64,000 nucleotides of DNA from Protea cynaroides (GCA_028583415.1 CM053270.1:57010529-57074528), one strand, 5' to 3'; numbered from the stretch's first letter, positions 12,526 to 24,198 are shown. Program-made: numbers and translations. Notes: generated by a model from the sequence alone, not told the origin.

Positions 12526-12531
12526 TTTATT
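12526..12531 (-). terminator. Candidate poly(A) signal of the terpene synthase
   Basis: AATAAA on the minus strand about 80 bases after the stop codon (TAA 12610-12612), a usual distance for a plant gene. Confidence 0.45.
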
Positions 12532-12609
12532 TCTTTCCCACCAAATGCAATATTATAACATAAAAGGCTCTTAGAGTGACATAGATGACCCAATTCCAAG
12601 CTCACAAGA

Positions 12610-12897
12610 TTATATGGGATCAATAAACATCGAGGTGATAAACTCCTTCAAAACTTCATGGGCAAAAGTGTAACCATCTGTATCCTTGTAGATCAGATAA
12701 AGTGTACGTGCAAAGTTAACATACAGCAACAGAACTGGCATTGGGACAGCGATCGGTTTCATGAACGCTTGATTTATATCTTTCCATCCATCTTTCACTC
12801 TTCCATTAAACTCATCATATGCCTCTTGCTCCGAAGCATCATATTCCTTCACGTAGCACTCCACAGCAGAACAAACATGCCCTCTTTCTTGCTCAAA
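12610..12897 (-). CDS. Terpene synthase exon 7
   Basis: 288 bp with stop TAA. Starts TTT GAG (FEQERGHVCSAVECYVKEYD), completing the second metal motif with its Glu, and contains the C-terminal YKDTDGYT loop residues that close the active site in this family. Confidence 0.92.
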   Translation of the reverse strand, partial: FEQERGHVCSAVECYVKEYDASEQEAYDEFNGRVKDGWKDINQAFMKPIAVPMPVLLLYVNFARTLYLIYKDTDGYTFAHEVLKEFITSMFIDPI

Positions 12898-15660
12898 CTG
12901 CAAAATGTTAGAATTTGATTGTGTTAGATTACATGTTTGGTCAAGAATATGCAGCATCATTTTGTATCAATATATGAATCTGGAAACTCTCGGTGAAGTG
13001 AGAGCAAGGCTATGTCCATTTGCCACTCCCTGACCCCGCAATAACTGGAGTCTAGTGCATTAGGTATGCCCATATGAATTAAGAGGCTAAGGATTGTGCA
13101 GTGTTTGTTAAATACGTTGGGAGTTTAATCTTACATTGACTATCAAATAATCTAGAAGTCCCCTTATGGCTTATACACATGGGAGTCCCTCCACCTATCA
13201 ATTCAAACTTTTTGGATGGAAATTTTACATTGTATCAGAGCATGTTTTTATCGTCACTAGTTTTCACAGGTCCACAGTACATACTGCTATAGGTGTGGCG
13301 GGGGGGAGTGTTGGGAGTTTAATCATACGGTGACTTCCAAATAGTTTATAATTCCATTATATGTTTAGAAACTCTTCACCTATAACTTCCAACTTTTGGT
13401 ATAAAAACTTCATAAAATAAGACAATAAGTTATACCTTGTGGGACTTCATATCATTCATGAGCCTACCATGCATGCATAAAACCTTCAAAATCTTAGGTT
13501 CATCCATAGCCCAATCAAAAGCTTTCTTTGTTACGACATCTCCCATGCCAAGCAAGGAACCGACTGTGAACATGGTAACCGCAGAGCTGATTAATCCATT
13601 TTGCATGTACTCTTTAAATGTTGGAATATATCCATCATTAAACCATTTGGCCTCAGTCAAGTATGCTCTAACTAATGCTTTATTCTGCATTGAACCAAAC
13701 AAACCCATCCGATTATTAGAAGCTCAAGTTTTCACCAGTTTTAACTCAAATCTGATCTTTGAAAAGATAAACAAAATGAATGAACCAGCAAAACTATTGA
13801 TGACACACCGCTTCTTTTGCATAGTTAACACAATAAGATTGTCCTTTCTTTCTCAACTCTTCCTCAATTTCATTGTAAACATCTAAGAGTCCAATGTATA
13901 CCACCTTCATGTATTCAGGGGAGTCCATCCATGGCGCTAAGTTCCCACCTGACATTAAGCATTCCACGAAAACATGAAGTTCAGCTAAATCAGCAATGTC
14001 ACACATGGGCTAAGTAAAGAAATTCTCGATGAAAGGGGTTCACTATGTTTGAATACTTCGACTTAACAATTTGAGGATATTTGCATATTATATCAGACCT
14101 TTGAATCGCATCTGTGAAGAGCTGGAGTTCTTCAAGTGTACCATACGCATCATAGGTATCATCTATGATCGAAATCATGACTAGAATTTTGGTTGATATC
14201 TCTCTAGCAAGAGCGTAATGAGGTTCAAAATACAGCCCTATAATCCAAAAATAGCATTCCACGAGTCGCTCTCTACCATAAGGTAGCTTTGATGCAAAGT
14301 TCAATTCTTTCCACCACCTACAATATAATTATGAATATTACTATTGAGGCTAAAATTCCGAACTTAAAAAATAGGCATACCGAATGTATAAGGCTTCATT
14401 GCAGGTCCGGGGAAGAATAGATTTACACAGCCTTACCCCCATTTCACGGAAAAGTTGTTCCCTTGTTCGAATCCATAATGAAATCAAATCACAATGGAGC
14501 AACCTTATCATTTAGTAGAGACCCGCCCTCGATAGGGAAGTAGCATAATTAGGTCCACATTGTAGAGGAACACCCTTCATTTTCTTGGTAATGAACTAGA
14601 ATGAACATCCCCTATCGATCAAAAGTGATTATATATGGAATTAAAAGCTTACTTTGACAATTGGCGTAGCTCTTGCAAGTAGATGGATTGTAGTAGATTG
14701 AAATCTCGTTTTGCAAGCTTAAGAAGAATTTCATTCTTTGTCTTGTCTTCTTGGTAAATGGAGATATAGTGCCTAGCTTCTATCCTTGACACGCCTTTGT
14801 GAAGGGGTTGTCTCAAGGCATGCATGACTTGTGTTGCAAGAGGAGGTTTGAGATCAGTGACTATGGATTTAAGTCCAGTGGTGGTGAATTCTAGGGCTTC
14901 ATCTAAAATATCTTCTCCAGGTATTCTCAAATGTGTAGCTTCGTACAAGCATAGCATGCTACTCACATCTTTAATTAGGTCTTCTTTGAAATTACCGTCA
15001 CTGTCCTTGAATCTGTTGAAAACATCTGCATCAACACCGTAAAGGTGATCAAATTAAATGAAAATACGTGTAATTTCCAAGAGACCCATCACCGTCCATG
15101 GGGTATAGAACCCACCAATAGTGTGGGACCATTTGATATGAATGATTAGGAGTCCCATGGAGAGTAACATACAGACCAAGCAAGAGTAAGAAAATACTTA
15201 CCACAAGGTACATTATACCCTTGTTGTCTCAGTAAACGAAACCACAAAGCCACAGTATAAAGATCATTGCCATCAAAACCACATGGGGCATCATGTATCT
15301 GCTCTAGCATCTCCTCAAGCTCTCCTTCAAAGTGATATCCCACACCAAGCCGTTGCAATGAATCAATTAATTTCAGTTTTTTTAAAAACTCGTTGGCATT
15401 AGTCGCCAGCATCCTCCTCACTTCTTCTTTTAACTCTCTAACTTCTTCAAGACAAGCTTCATACATCTGCGGAAAAAAAACACTATTTTTCTTGAAATTT
15501 TTTTTTTTTGTTTTTTATTTGGTTCCATTTTCTAATTTTAGTGTCTTCTGACTTATTTCAAGATTCATCAGGACAAATCCGAGGTTCATTCATTAATAAT
15601 ATATATATATATATATATAAATGTTCCAGGTTCTGAAGCTACTTATCAATCAAGTCGATA

Positions 15661-15722
<62 letters not shown>

Positions 15723-16668
15723 GTTCCAGGTTAACATGAAAGCTGAGCTGTATCAATCAAGCTCAGTTCTTTGAAGACTCGATATATATATATATATATA
15801 TATATATAAGAAATGTTCCAAGTTAACACGAAAGCTGAGGTGTATCAATCAAGCTCAGTTCTTTAAAGACTCGTTAGCATCACCCATTAATTTTTTAATT
15901 TGTTCCAGACTAACATTACACATTTGCGAAAAAAAACCATTGTTTTGTCTTATTATAGAAAACAACATTTTTTTTATTGGATAACGCTTAAGTAGCATAT
16001 GTCAAGTTTCAACCCAAAACAAAGTAAGCCACGTTGACAAAACAGATCATTGAAAATTATAGGAATGATATGAGTTAATTCCATCCTTTCCTTCTGCCGG
16101 TCAGGTATCGATAGCTGAGATCACTTATTTTTTTACTACCACTTTTCAAGATAGCTTTGGAAGATGATTAGAAGAAAATGTAGCCCCATAATTAGATGCC
16201 TGGATAAGAGTGTCATTGATGAGGCGGCCTGGATTGCAAGATTTTCTAGAGGAGGTGGAAATGTTGGTCGTATTGCTCGAGTGGCTTTTTTGCCCTATAA
16301 TCTCTTACTATAGAATTTTCAAACACAAAGCAAGACCAAGGGAGCACATCGTCAAGAGTATCCAAGTTGAGGTCGGGTTCAAGTGTACAACCTTTACTCT
16401 TGAGGGCAATCCCTCCTTCAGGATCCTTCTAGTCTAACATGTGATCTATCCAAACATACATATATGGAAAGTCTAACATGTGATCTATTCAAACCATCTC
16501 CATAGTATCTAAATAGAAAATAAATTTAAAAAAAAAAATTTCACTTACCATACAACTAGGAGCACATGTAAGGAAGTAATCACCCCAAATGTCAGGATGA
16601 AAACTAGCTGATGGACGAACGATCTTTGTGTTTGTATTTTGAACCAAATGCTGGTTTTGGAAAGACAT
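12610..16668 (-). CDS. Sesquiterpene synthase, TPS-a type; seven exons, one 1-bp frameshift
   Basis: Class I terpene synthases of this type ionise farnesyl diphosphate in the cytosol with Mg2+ and cyclise it to a sesquiterpene. Exons (minus strand): 16549-16668, 15202-15466, 14653-15025, 14099-14317, 13809-13948, 13436-13684, 12610-12897. Every intron is GT-AG and the phases fit. The lengths 219 and 249 for exons 4 and 6 are the usual TPS values. Reading across one extra base in exon 5 gives 550 aa, full length for TPS-a. There is no plastid transit peptide. Visible motifs are RPSASFHPDIW near the N-terminus, the metal-binding DDTYD in exon 4, and the second metal site NDMKSHKFE across exons 6/7. 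The exon 7 text GHVCSAVECY is typical of TPS-a. As written, translation stops in exon 5 before both exon 6 and the second metal site. The product cannot be told from sequence. Confidence 0.92.
13115..13412 (+). mobile_element. TRIM (miniature LTR retrotransposon) in terpene synthase intron 6
   Basis: Two short direct repeats, 13115-13229 and 13309-13412, both begin GTTGGGAGTTTAATC and end in CA. The left one is followed by a tRNA-Met primer site with one change (TTGTATCAGAGC, 13230-13241). The right one is preceded by a purine tract (GTGGCGGGGGGGAG). About 80 bp lie between them with no coding capacity. This is the layout of a TRIM, inserted opposite to the host gene. A clear 5-bp target duplication is not visible. 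Confidence 0.75.
13436..13684 (-). CDS. Terpene synthase exon 6
   Basis: 249 bp, phase 0 to phase 0. Encodes ALVRAYLTEAKWFNDGYIPT through HGRLMNDMKSHK, the first half of the second metal-binding motif. The TRIM element in the next intron begins only 23 bases after its splice donor. Confidence 0.9.
13809..13948 (-). pseudogene. Terpene synthase exon 5 with one extra C (frameshift)
   Basis: This exon is 140 bp where the phase requires 139 (the usual length). After the codons for RWELSAMDGL there is a run of four C where three would keep the conserved LPEYMK in frame. As written, TGA follows at once. The rest of the exon is open in the shifted frame and joins exon 6 correctly. It is either an inactivating mutation or a homopolymer sequencing error. 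Confidence 0.85.
14099..14317 (-). CDS. Terpene synthase exon 4 (DDxxD)
   Basis: 219 bp. Starts G/TGG TGG (WWKELNFASKLPYGRERLVE) and carries the aspartate-rich metal site IDDTYDAYGT. Ends AAAG/GTCTGA. Confidence 0.92.
14653..15025 (-). CDS. Terpene synthase exon 3
   Basis: 373 bp, phase 1 in and phase 2 out. Completes the N-terminal domain, with the conserved SSMLCLYEATHLRIPGEDIL and the RHYISIYQ stretch. Confidence 0.9.
15202..15466 (-). CDS. Terpene synthase exon 2
   Basis: 265 bp, starts phase 0 after CGCAG and ends in phase 1 (TGT G/GTAAGT). Encodes the start of the N-terminal alpha-helical domain (MYEACLEEVRELKEEVRRML ...). Confidence 0.9.
15598..15808. repeat. (AT)n microsatellites with a repeated spacer in intron 1
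   Basis: Three AT tracts (about 15598-15619, 15664-15719, 15783-15808). Each is followed by AAATGTTCCARGTT; after the last two, GAAAGCTGAG ... CAAGCTCAGTTCTTT also recurs. The intron therefore holds a tandem repeat of spacer plus AT tract. Confidence 0.85.
16549..16668 (-). CDS. Terpene synthase exon 1
   Basis: Forty codons from ATG 16666-16668, ending phase 0 at donor ATG/GTAAGT. Carries RPSASFHPDIWGDYF; the first Arg is followed by Pro rather than the RR pair common in other subfamilies. Confidence 0.9.
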
Positions 16669-16697
16669 CTCTTTTTAGATGGAAATGGAAAGGGGGA

Positions 16698-17272
16698 CAG
16701 CTACGATAAGGAGTACAAAAAGGAACAGTGTAAGTTGGTATTTATAGGTCCATGACCGTGACCTTGGGTATTGAAAAGCTGAAGGTTAACACACAAATCC
16801 AACCCACTAAACGCCTGGATCAGAATGGCAACTGATGTTTCATTGGCGGTGGCTTCTCACTAATCATCGTTTGTGAATGTGACTTCCACGCTATTGGTGG
16901 AGTGACAGCTTCACATGGACCCCATGAATATTACCCCACACACACATGCACAAGACACACAACATACACATCAAAGACGTATACAGACGGAGAGACAAAG
17001 GGTAGATACGATAAGGACAAAAAGGAACAGTGTAAGTTCGTAAATGACCTTGGGTATTAAAAGGTTGAGGTTAACACACAAATCTTTTTGGGTAACACAC
17101 AAATCCAACCCACTAAATGCTTGGATCAGAATGGCCTCGTTGACTAATGTTTCATTGGTGATGGGCTCTCACAAATCATCGTTTGTGAATCTGACTATTC
17201 CACGATTTTGGCGGAGTGACAGCCTCACCATGGACCACTTGTATATGACCACAGACACACAACACACGCGCC
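16698..17272 (-). repeat. Tandem duplication of the terpene synthase promoter region
   Basis: 16698-16971 and 17002-17272 are direct repeats. Both contain GGAACAGTGTAAGTT, ACCTTGGGTATT, GGTTAACACACAAATC, CTGATGTTTCATTGG-like text, AATCATCGTTTGTGAAT and GGAGTGACAGC, and both end in ACACACAACA. They differ by small indels; the distal copy has an extra repeat of GGTAACACACAAATC. Any upstream control elements would be present twice. Confidence 0.85.
16739..16746 (-). promoter_or_regulatory. TATA box of the terpene synthase
   Basis: TATAAATA on the minus strand about 70 bases before the ATG. It would place the transcription start near 16710 and the leader at about 45 nt. The segment that carries it is missing from the distal copy of the duplicated upstream region. 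Confidence 0.6.
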
Positions 17273-17299
17273 GCACAGGAAGGGAGAGAGAGGAGGGGG

Positions 17300-17600
17300 G
17301 AGTAATGGGATCATGAGTACGTTCTTTGGCTGATAAGTGTCCTCTTAAGTTTATGGAACTAACTTCCATTAGCTAAATAATTCTATTTTTAATTTTGTTA
17401 TTTTGATAACTGATTTGGTAGTTTATCTCTTATGATTTTTTAATGGTAAGTAAATCCATTTGATAGTTTAACTTTTTAATTCCACCTCCTGTTTTAACGG
17501 TAAGTTGAACGATTCCATAGCTTATCTCTCACGATTTTTTTTTAATTTATTTCTTTTTTTATTTTTTTTTTTATCCATTACTTCCTATTTTAATGGTAAA
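17300..17600. repeat. Repeat copy with an inverted partner at 36830-37060
   Basis: GGCTGATAAGTGTCCTCTTA, CTAACTTCCATTAGCTAA, and the TTATCTCTYAYGATTTTTT phrases occur in the same order, reverse-complemented, at 36830-37060 on the far side of copia-2. Likely two members of one dispersed repeat family. Confidence 0.6.
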
Positions 17601-17953
17601 CGAACCAAATTGGTAATTTTATATTTGAATAAAAATAATTTTCCTTAATCAAAAATCATATTTCCTTATTACATACAATAATACTTCTTTACTGATCTTT
17701 GACATCTCCCCCATTTTTTCATATGCTTGCAAACAATTATGAGTACAAGTTTCTTTATTTTCAATTGATTAAGACTTAGATAGTGAAGTATGAACCATGA
17801 AGTGATAAACAGGATTAGAAGAGTGAAGTGAGCTCATTGGACTACGAAATGATGAACCAAAGAGAGCCCCACCTTGATCGACAAACCAGATGTGATTAAA
17901 AAAGAAATTTAATTATTTTAATGATGGATTACACATTACATGCACTACGTAAC

Positions 17954-18455
17954 TGTTAGCGATATCGATAGCGCTATGAGCTGCCGACATTATCCTCTTA
18001 TTTTTTGTTACTATTATATGCTTTAGATAGTATTTCCTTTATTAAGATTACTTGTTAGAAACTATCTTATTGATTTATTCTTTTCCATATTGTATGTTTT
18101 CTTCTCATATGGTAAAGTTTCATTATAAATATAAGAAGTGAAGGAGGGAGTCGATACAATCTGACTCTTTCCCTTGGAGTCGATACTTCTCTCTTCTCCT
18201 TCTTTTCTCACGACTTAGGGCTTTCGGAGACCCACGTTCTACCAAACTGAACTAAAAGCGCTTTCTTACCTCAACAGATAAAAATAAAACTGCAAAGAAA
18301 CGGATTCTTTTTTCCCAATACATGTTGTGTGCATATAGTATCACCTCGGAATGTGTCGTTCTTATAGAGATAAAGGCACTTTCACATCTTCTTAACCCAA
18401 AATGGAAATGGCTGAGGAGAGGAAAGGTGGTTATTTTTTATTTCACTTTTCTACA
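17954..18455 (+). repeat. 5' LTR of copia-2
   Basis: Begins TGTTAGCGATATCGATAGCG and ends TTTTCTACA. Its first ~75 bases match 36702-36780, the remaining stub of the 3' LTR. A TATA-like CATTATAAATATAAG lies near 18121. Confidence 0.82.
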
Positions 18456-18467
18456 TGGTATCAGAGC
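18456..18467 (+). promoter_or_regulatory. Primer binding site of copia-2
   Basis: TGGTATCAGAGC, an exact match to the initiator tRNA-Met 3' end in the usual plant form, directly after the LTR. Confidence 0.9.
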
Positions 18468-18999
18468 TGTGGTAAGTCCATTCCAATAGGATTCTACAAT
18501 CTACGGTTTTGATAGGCTCTTCATCTTTCTCCTCCTCCTGATTTTTGCTTGGTTACAGCAACCTTATGCTGCTCGCAATGGAAGTTTGATTCTTCCTTGA
18601 TGATATATTTCGGTGACTGCTATTTTATTGGTATGGTTGCTCTTCTCAGCCAGTGATGCTTACTGCTTTCGATGGTTGATTGAACCTGGTTATTGTTTTG
18701 TTTGGTGATTGCTGTTGGTTCAGTTCTTGGTCATTGATCTCGAACTCTGATTGCTGCTCTCTTTATTGTTGGTTGCTACTTGTTTGCGCCATTGTGAGCT
18801 GTGGATGGTTACTTGATTCCTCAAACAGATTGTGGTATTTCTTTTAGTCGATATCCACTTTTCCCTATATACACTGGTTAGATCTGTCTTCTCTCTACTG
18901 CTATGATACACTATTGATTTGATTCACTATTGTTAGTTCTTGCTGTACTACTGGCTGATTGATTGGATAATATTGATTTGAGTAATTGATATTTGTTAA

Positions 19000-21900
19000 A
19001 TGGCTGAATTCAAAGAGTTTTTTGTGCAAATAATGTCCATCAAATTGAATGGAATATCAAACTATTTGCTATGGGCACAAGCCAGAAAGGCTTATATTCA
19101 TTCAAAAGGGAAACTTAAATATCTAACTGATGATCCCCCATTTGTGGATCTCAAGGATCCTACCTCTGTAAAAAAAACTATGATGACTGGATGAGAGAAA
19201 ATTCGACCTTGAAAACTTAGCTTTGGAGAAGCATTAATCCTTCCATTGTATCAAATGTTATGTTTCATGAAACTGCCAAAGGAATTTGGAATGACCTAAA
19301 GGAAGGTTATGCTCAAGAGAATAATATTTCTCGAATTTATGAGTTATATAAAAGAATTTTCAATTATTCTTTAGGGGATAAGTCTTTCAATGCATATTAC
19401 AGTGGGTTCAAGAGGCTTTTTAAAAAACTTCAAGCTGTTCAGCCTCTCACCACCGACCTCACCCAACTTAAAGCCTGACAATTAGAATTCTATGTTGCTA
19501 AATATTTACCTCGCCTTCCACCAGAATATCAAGCTTTTAAAACACAATTACTATCTGGTGAGAACATTCATACTCTAAGTGAGACATTCTTTTGTTTCTA
19601 ACGACTAATGCCTTCCAGTAGTACCACTTCTCCACAAGATAATTTTGCTTTATTTGCCGGCCGAGGATGGGGTTTCACCTCTAGAGGCGTGGCTCAGGTA
19701 GAGGTCATGAGGACATATGGTCGTGGCACTGAACGATGACATATTGATAAGACCAACTGTTATTGCACCCACTGTAGGAAAACAAACCATAATGTTGACA
19801 AATGCTAGACTAAGCATGGTAAACTAGAGTGGACTGAGGCTCTGGTTAATTCTACCACTGCAGAAGAAAGTCCTGTACCTATGACGACTACTGCACTAGC
19901 TCCCCCAGTTCCTACCAGGACTATAGTTCCTCTTGCACAACTTGATGCGTTATTTCAGTGAGTACAACAGGTTGAGCTGCAGTCCTCTCCATCCAGTTCC
20001 ACCACCCTTACCCACACAGGTACAAGTGCACTACTTTTTACTTCTACTTCTACCCCTTGGATACTTGATTCTGGTACTTCACGTCATATGACTGGTGAAT
20101 CTCACAACTTTTCTTCTTTTAAAGATACTGTTTCATCTATCGTTGTATTCCTTGCCGATGGTTCCTCAACCCGAGCTATGGGCAAGGGGACAATCTCTCT
20201 AACACCCTCTTTGTCTCTTTCCTTTGTCCTTCATGTTTCTAATTTACCCCTTAGTCTATTGTCTATTAGTCAATTAACTAAATCTCTACAGTGTTTAGTA
20301 ACCTTTTTCCCTTCATATTGTGTCTTTCAGGATCTCAGGACTAAGGAGACCATTGGTGGGGGCTTCGAGCGATCCAGACTTTACTACCTGAACCAGAATG
20401 AACCAGCTGTTACAACCTCTTCCATTTTGACCACTCTTCAATGGCACCATCACCTTGGCCATTTACCTCTCACCAAACTGAATACCATAATTTCTGACTG
20501 CAAGTTTATCACACAACTCAACTGTTAAGCTTGTGAGTTAGGAAAGCGCCATTTTTGGCTTGGTCCCAATTCACTGCATATGACTATTTTTCTTGTTCGT
20601 CTTACACCTCATAGCTCTTCATCTTTTAGTTTAATTTATTCAGACATTTAGGACCCATGTCGTGTACCTAACAGACTTGGTTACTGTTATTTTGTAACTT
20701 TTGTAATGATTTTTCCAGGGTAACCTGACCCTATTTTCCTAAAGAGAGATCTGAATTCATTGCTATATTTAAAGGTTTTTGCAAGAAAATTCAAGTACAA
20801 TTTAATAAACAGATTCATGTTTTTTAGATCTAATAATTCTCTTGAATACACCCAAAATGCTATATCTGATTTTTGTTATGAACATGGTATTCTTCATCAT
20901 ACTAATTGCTCTTATGCCCCTTAGCAAAATGGGGCAGTTGAGCGTAAAAATAGATACTTGTTAGAATTTGCTTGTTCATTTTTTTTTCATATGAATGTTC
21001 CAAAATATTTTTGGTGTAATGCTCTCCTTACAACTTGTTTTCTTATTAATAGCATGCCCTCATCTGTTCTTCGTGGGCAAGTCCCTTTTTCTTTACTTTA
21101 TCCTTCTATTCCCTTTTTTCCTGTTATCCCTCGTGTGTGTTGGGTGTGTCTGCTTTGTTCATATTTTATCTCCTGGTCAACATGATAAATTATCCCCTCG
21201 GTCTCTAAAATGTATTTTTCTTGGCTATTTCCACACCCATAAGGGTTATAGGTGTTATGAAGCAACTACTCATCGATATTTTGTCAGTGCTGATGTTACC
21301 TTTTTTGAGGAGATGTCCTATTACCCATCCACTGCTACACGTTCACTGCCTCTTGCTTCCCTTGTCACTTTACCACTTATAAGTCCTCCTACTGACCATC
21401 CTACCCCACCCACTGAGAACCCTCCTTTCCCCCTACCCTTGCATGTTTACCAACAATGGCCTAGGCCTAGACCTACTAAGGATGCTACTCCACCCACTGA
21501 TGTGTCTGCTTATGGTACTGAGGTCCCTCTGGACCTTCCTCTTGCTTTTAGCAAAGGTACGCATTTATCTCACCCTTCACAGAGGTATCCTATTGATGAG
21601 TTTGTTACTACCGCCCATATCCTTTCAGCCTTCCACAATCTTGTGTTGTCCTTATCTACTACATTTATCCCCACCTATGTCCAGGCTTTGTCCCACCTAG
21701 GGTGGAAGGCTGCTATGGATTCAGAGATGGATGCCTTGCTCTCCTATTGTACTTGGAGTTTTGTTGATCTTTCGCATGTTAAAACTATAGTGTGCTGTCG
21801 CTGGGTGTATATTGTTAAACACAACCCAGATGGGATAGTTGACCAGCTCAACGCTCACTTGGTTGCAAAAGGCTTCACTTAAACTTATGGTGTTGATTAC

Positions 21901-22510
21901 TTTGAGACCTTCTCACCGGTTGCTCGTCTCAACCCGGTTCTTCTCATTATCTCCTTGGCAGTAAATCATGATTGGCCTCTTTTTTAGTTGGATGTTAAAA
22001 ATGTATTTTTGTATGGTGATCTCTCTGAGGAGGTCTATATGGAGCAACTTTTGGAGTATGTTGCTCAGGGGGGGATGCCCACGAATGTTTGCAAACTACA
22101 TAAAGCTATTTATGGCCTCAAACAGTCCCCCGTGCCTGGTTCGAGAAGTTCAACTCTATCATTACTCAATGTGGGTTCTTAGTGCTACTCTGACCATTCC
22201 ATATTTTTTCGGTGACAGCCTTCTACAGTTATTATCATAACTGTTTATGTGGATGATATTATAATTACAGGAGATGATGTGGCAGGTATTACTAAGGTTA
22301 AATCTTATTCAAATGCTCACATCCAAATGAAGGACTTGTCTACATAACTATTTTTTGGACATTGAAGTGGTTCGTTGTAGCTAGGGTATCAATTTGTCTC
22401 AGAGGAAGTATGTTCTTGAACTTTTAATTGAAACAGGTCTTCCTAGTACTAAACCGGTTAATACTCCCATGGACCCTCATCATAAACTGGAGACTATTGA
22501 TAGCCTTTTC
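19000..22510 (+). pseudogene. copia-2 gag-pol (gag, protease, integrase, reverse transcriptase), broken
   Basis: Order of domains fits Ty1/copia. Gag starts MAEFKEFFVQIMSIKLNGIS at 19000 and continues at 19260-19478. A zinc knuckle CTHCRKTNHNVDKC is near 19770, with an in-frame TAG just after it. Protease WILDSGTSRHMTG is at about 20060. The integrase zinc-binding HHHLGHLPLTKL ... LNC.AC is at 20440-20530. Reverse transcriptase follows from about 21700 (WKAAMDSEMDAL), with VYVDDIIITGDD near 22245, the catalytic Asp pair intact. Stops at 20526, 21880 and 21986 and frameshifts near 19180 and 22140 make it non-functional. The sequence ends at KPVNTPMDPHHKL where the LTR fragment enters. Confidence 0.88.
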
Positions 22511-22540
22511 CACCTTTTTTTTGTTTGTTGTTTTTTCCGT

Positions 22541-23935
22541 CCCTACGGCATAGAGATAGAGCTAGAGCACGGGACGGAGACCACCATGCCTCACCTCCCC
22601 CGACCCTATCCGCAACTAACCCACTAGGATAGAAACAATGCGCGGGAAGACCCTATCCCAACATAACTCCCACGGCATAGAGATAGAGCTAAAGCATCGT
22701 GGACAAGCCCGTCGACTCGAATCCTCGGTACCACATAACAATGGCCGGGACAACATCACGCCCACCCCCCCCCTCCCCCCCCCCCCCCCCCCCAAAAACA
22801 AAAAAAGAAAAAAAAAAAAAAAAAGGTAAAAAGAATGGCCCCCCCCCCCCCCCCCCAAACCCAAAAACCAAAAAAACAATAAACTTATTCATCCTATGAA
22901 TGCATGAACAATAATAATAACCGAAAGTAAAGGATGGCATGTGAATATGCACAAACATCACATCATAGATATTCAATGATTAACAACGATTTCCTGTCCA
23001 TTAATTATTAGGTTTAGGTTAGATTTTCTTAACGACACTCGTTCGATAACTTGCTCCACGTCGCAAGATCCAAACGACAAGTCCCAAAGTCCTACAATAT
23101 TATTTGGTTTTATTAAAATAACATTCTTAGAGTTTCATGTGTTTTGGTGGACAGGGGTTTAAATTTCCCTCGGGTTTTTTTGGGGTGTTTGCAGTTATCC
23201 CAGTGTGGAAAGGCTGGCGACCGGTATGGTCGTGCAGGTTCCCTCCACAAACAACTTCGGAGGTAGGGGTCGCTTTCCCCGTTCGCTTTTTTTCAGCCGG
23301 TATGGTCGACCGGTATGTCTCCGGAAGACCATACATGGTTTTTCTTCCGATCCTCCTTTTCAGGGGTTTCTCCTATCCATCCTAAGTCTTGAGCTTGAGT
23401 TAGAGTTATCCCCAAACCCATTAAAATTTTCCTTATGAATATCCCATCTCGAAACGAATGTCTGGGCCAATTTAGGGTTTTAGCTCAATTAGGTTTTTTC
23501 ATGATAATTAATCCCCCCCACAACTATCACCCCCACCCCCACCATAGGGTAAGAAGAGGGTTCACACCCTTCCCCCGCTGGCGGGGGTTAAGGGGGCTTC
23601 TCCAACCGTATTTTTTCTCCCCCCTCCTCCCCCCCCCCTCCCCCCTTTTTCCCTTTTTTTTTTTTTGGGTTTCACAAAAAATGGATTGATTTGAGGGTTA
23701 GGTGTATTTTTAAGGCTAGAAATAGGGTTTAGTAACCCCACTTTTTTTAAGAAACTTTAGGATTCAAAATCGGAACGGGACCCGGGCTAAAGTTGGTGGT
23801 GGTCGACATTTGGTCCGTTTTGTACTGTTTGTTATCCGCTTTCCCGTGCGGCTCGGTGATGATCGGAAGACTGTCACGACACAAAACCAAGGTTTAGCCG
23901 GGTTTGTTCCGCGGTCTTCATCCTTACAAATGTTT
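22541..23935 (-). repeat. Chromovirus LTR fragment (F-like) inside copia-2
   Basis: The sequence from CGGCATAGAGATAGAGCTAG to the 5' end of the LTR matches the F LTRs (24980-26560) on the minus strand. It includes the ACCGGT motifs near 23220 and 23300. The first ~800 bp of the plus-strand order are missing. It holds unusual C, A, G and T runs (22760-22860, 23505-23665) absent from the other copies. Confidence 0.7.
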
Positions 23936-24001
23936 CACATTTGTTGGTAAACTTATTTCAGTTACTTTACTGATTTTTTTTGTCAAAAAAAGCCTTTTAA
24001 A

Positions 24002-24198
24002 GTGGCAAAGGTCTTACGGTGTCACAAAAATATTGATATCCTTTTGGCAGTGCCTTTGGGTTTTTGTGTAGGGGGGGGTGGTGGGGGGGGTCCCCCTTAT
24101 GGCACATTTATTGGTGAAAATGTAGTTACTTGGAGAAGCAAGAAGAAGACTACTGTGTCCAAGTTTAGTACTGAGGCAGAATATTGGGCCATTACTAC
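24002..24198 (+). pseudogene. copia-2 RNase H, first part
   Basis: Reads GTFIGENVVTWRSKKKTTVS then KFSTEAEYWAITT, the copia RNase H core. A G-run (24070-24090) disrupts the frame upstream. It stops where the CACTA-like end and element F are inserted; the last five bases, ACTAC, are the target duplication of F. Confidence 0.85.

Noticed and set aside
22616..22976. Gly/Phe-rich and Pro/Lys-rich frames around 22.7 kb
   Set aside because: Translations of C and A runs inside an LTR fragment.
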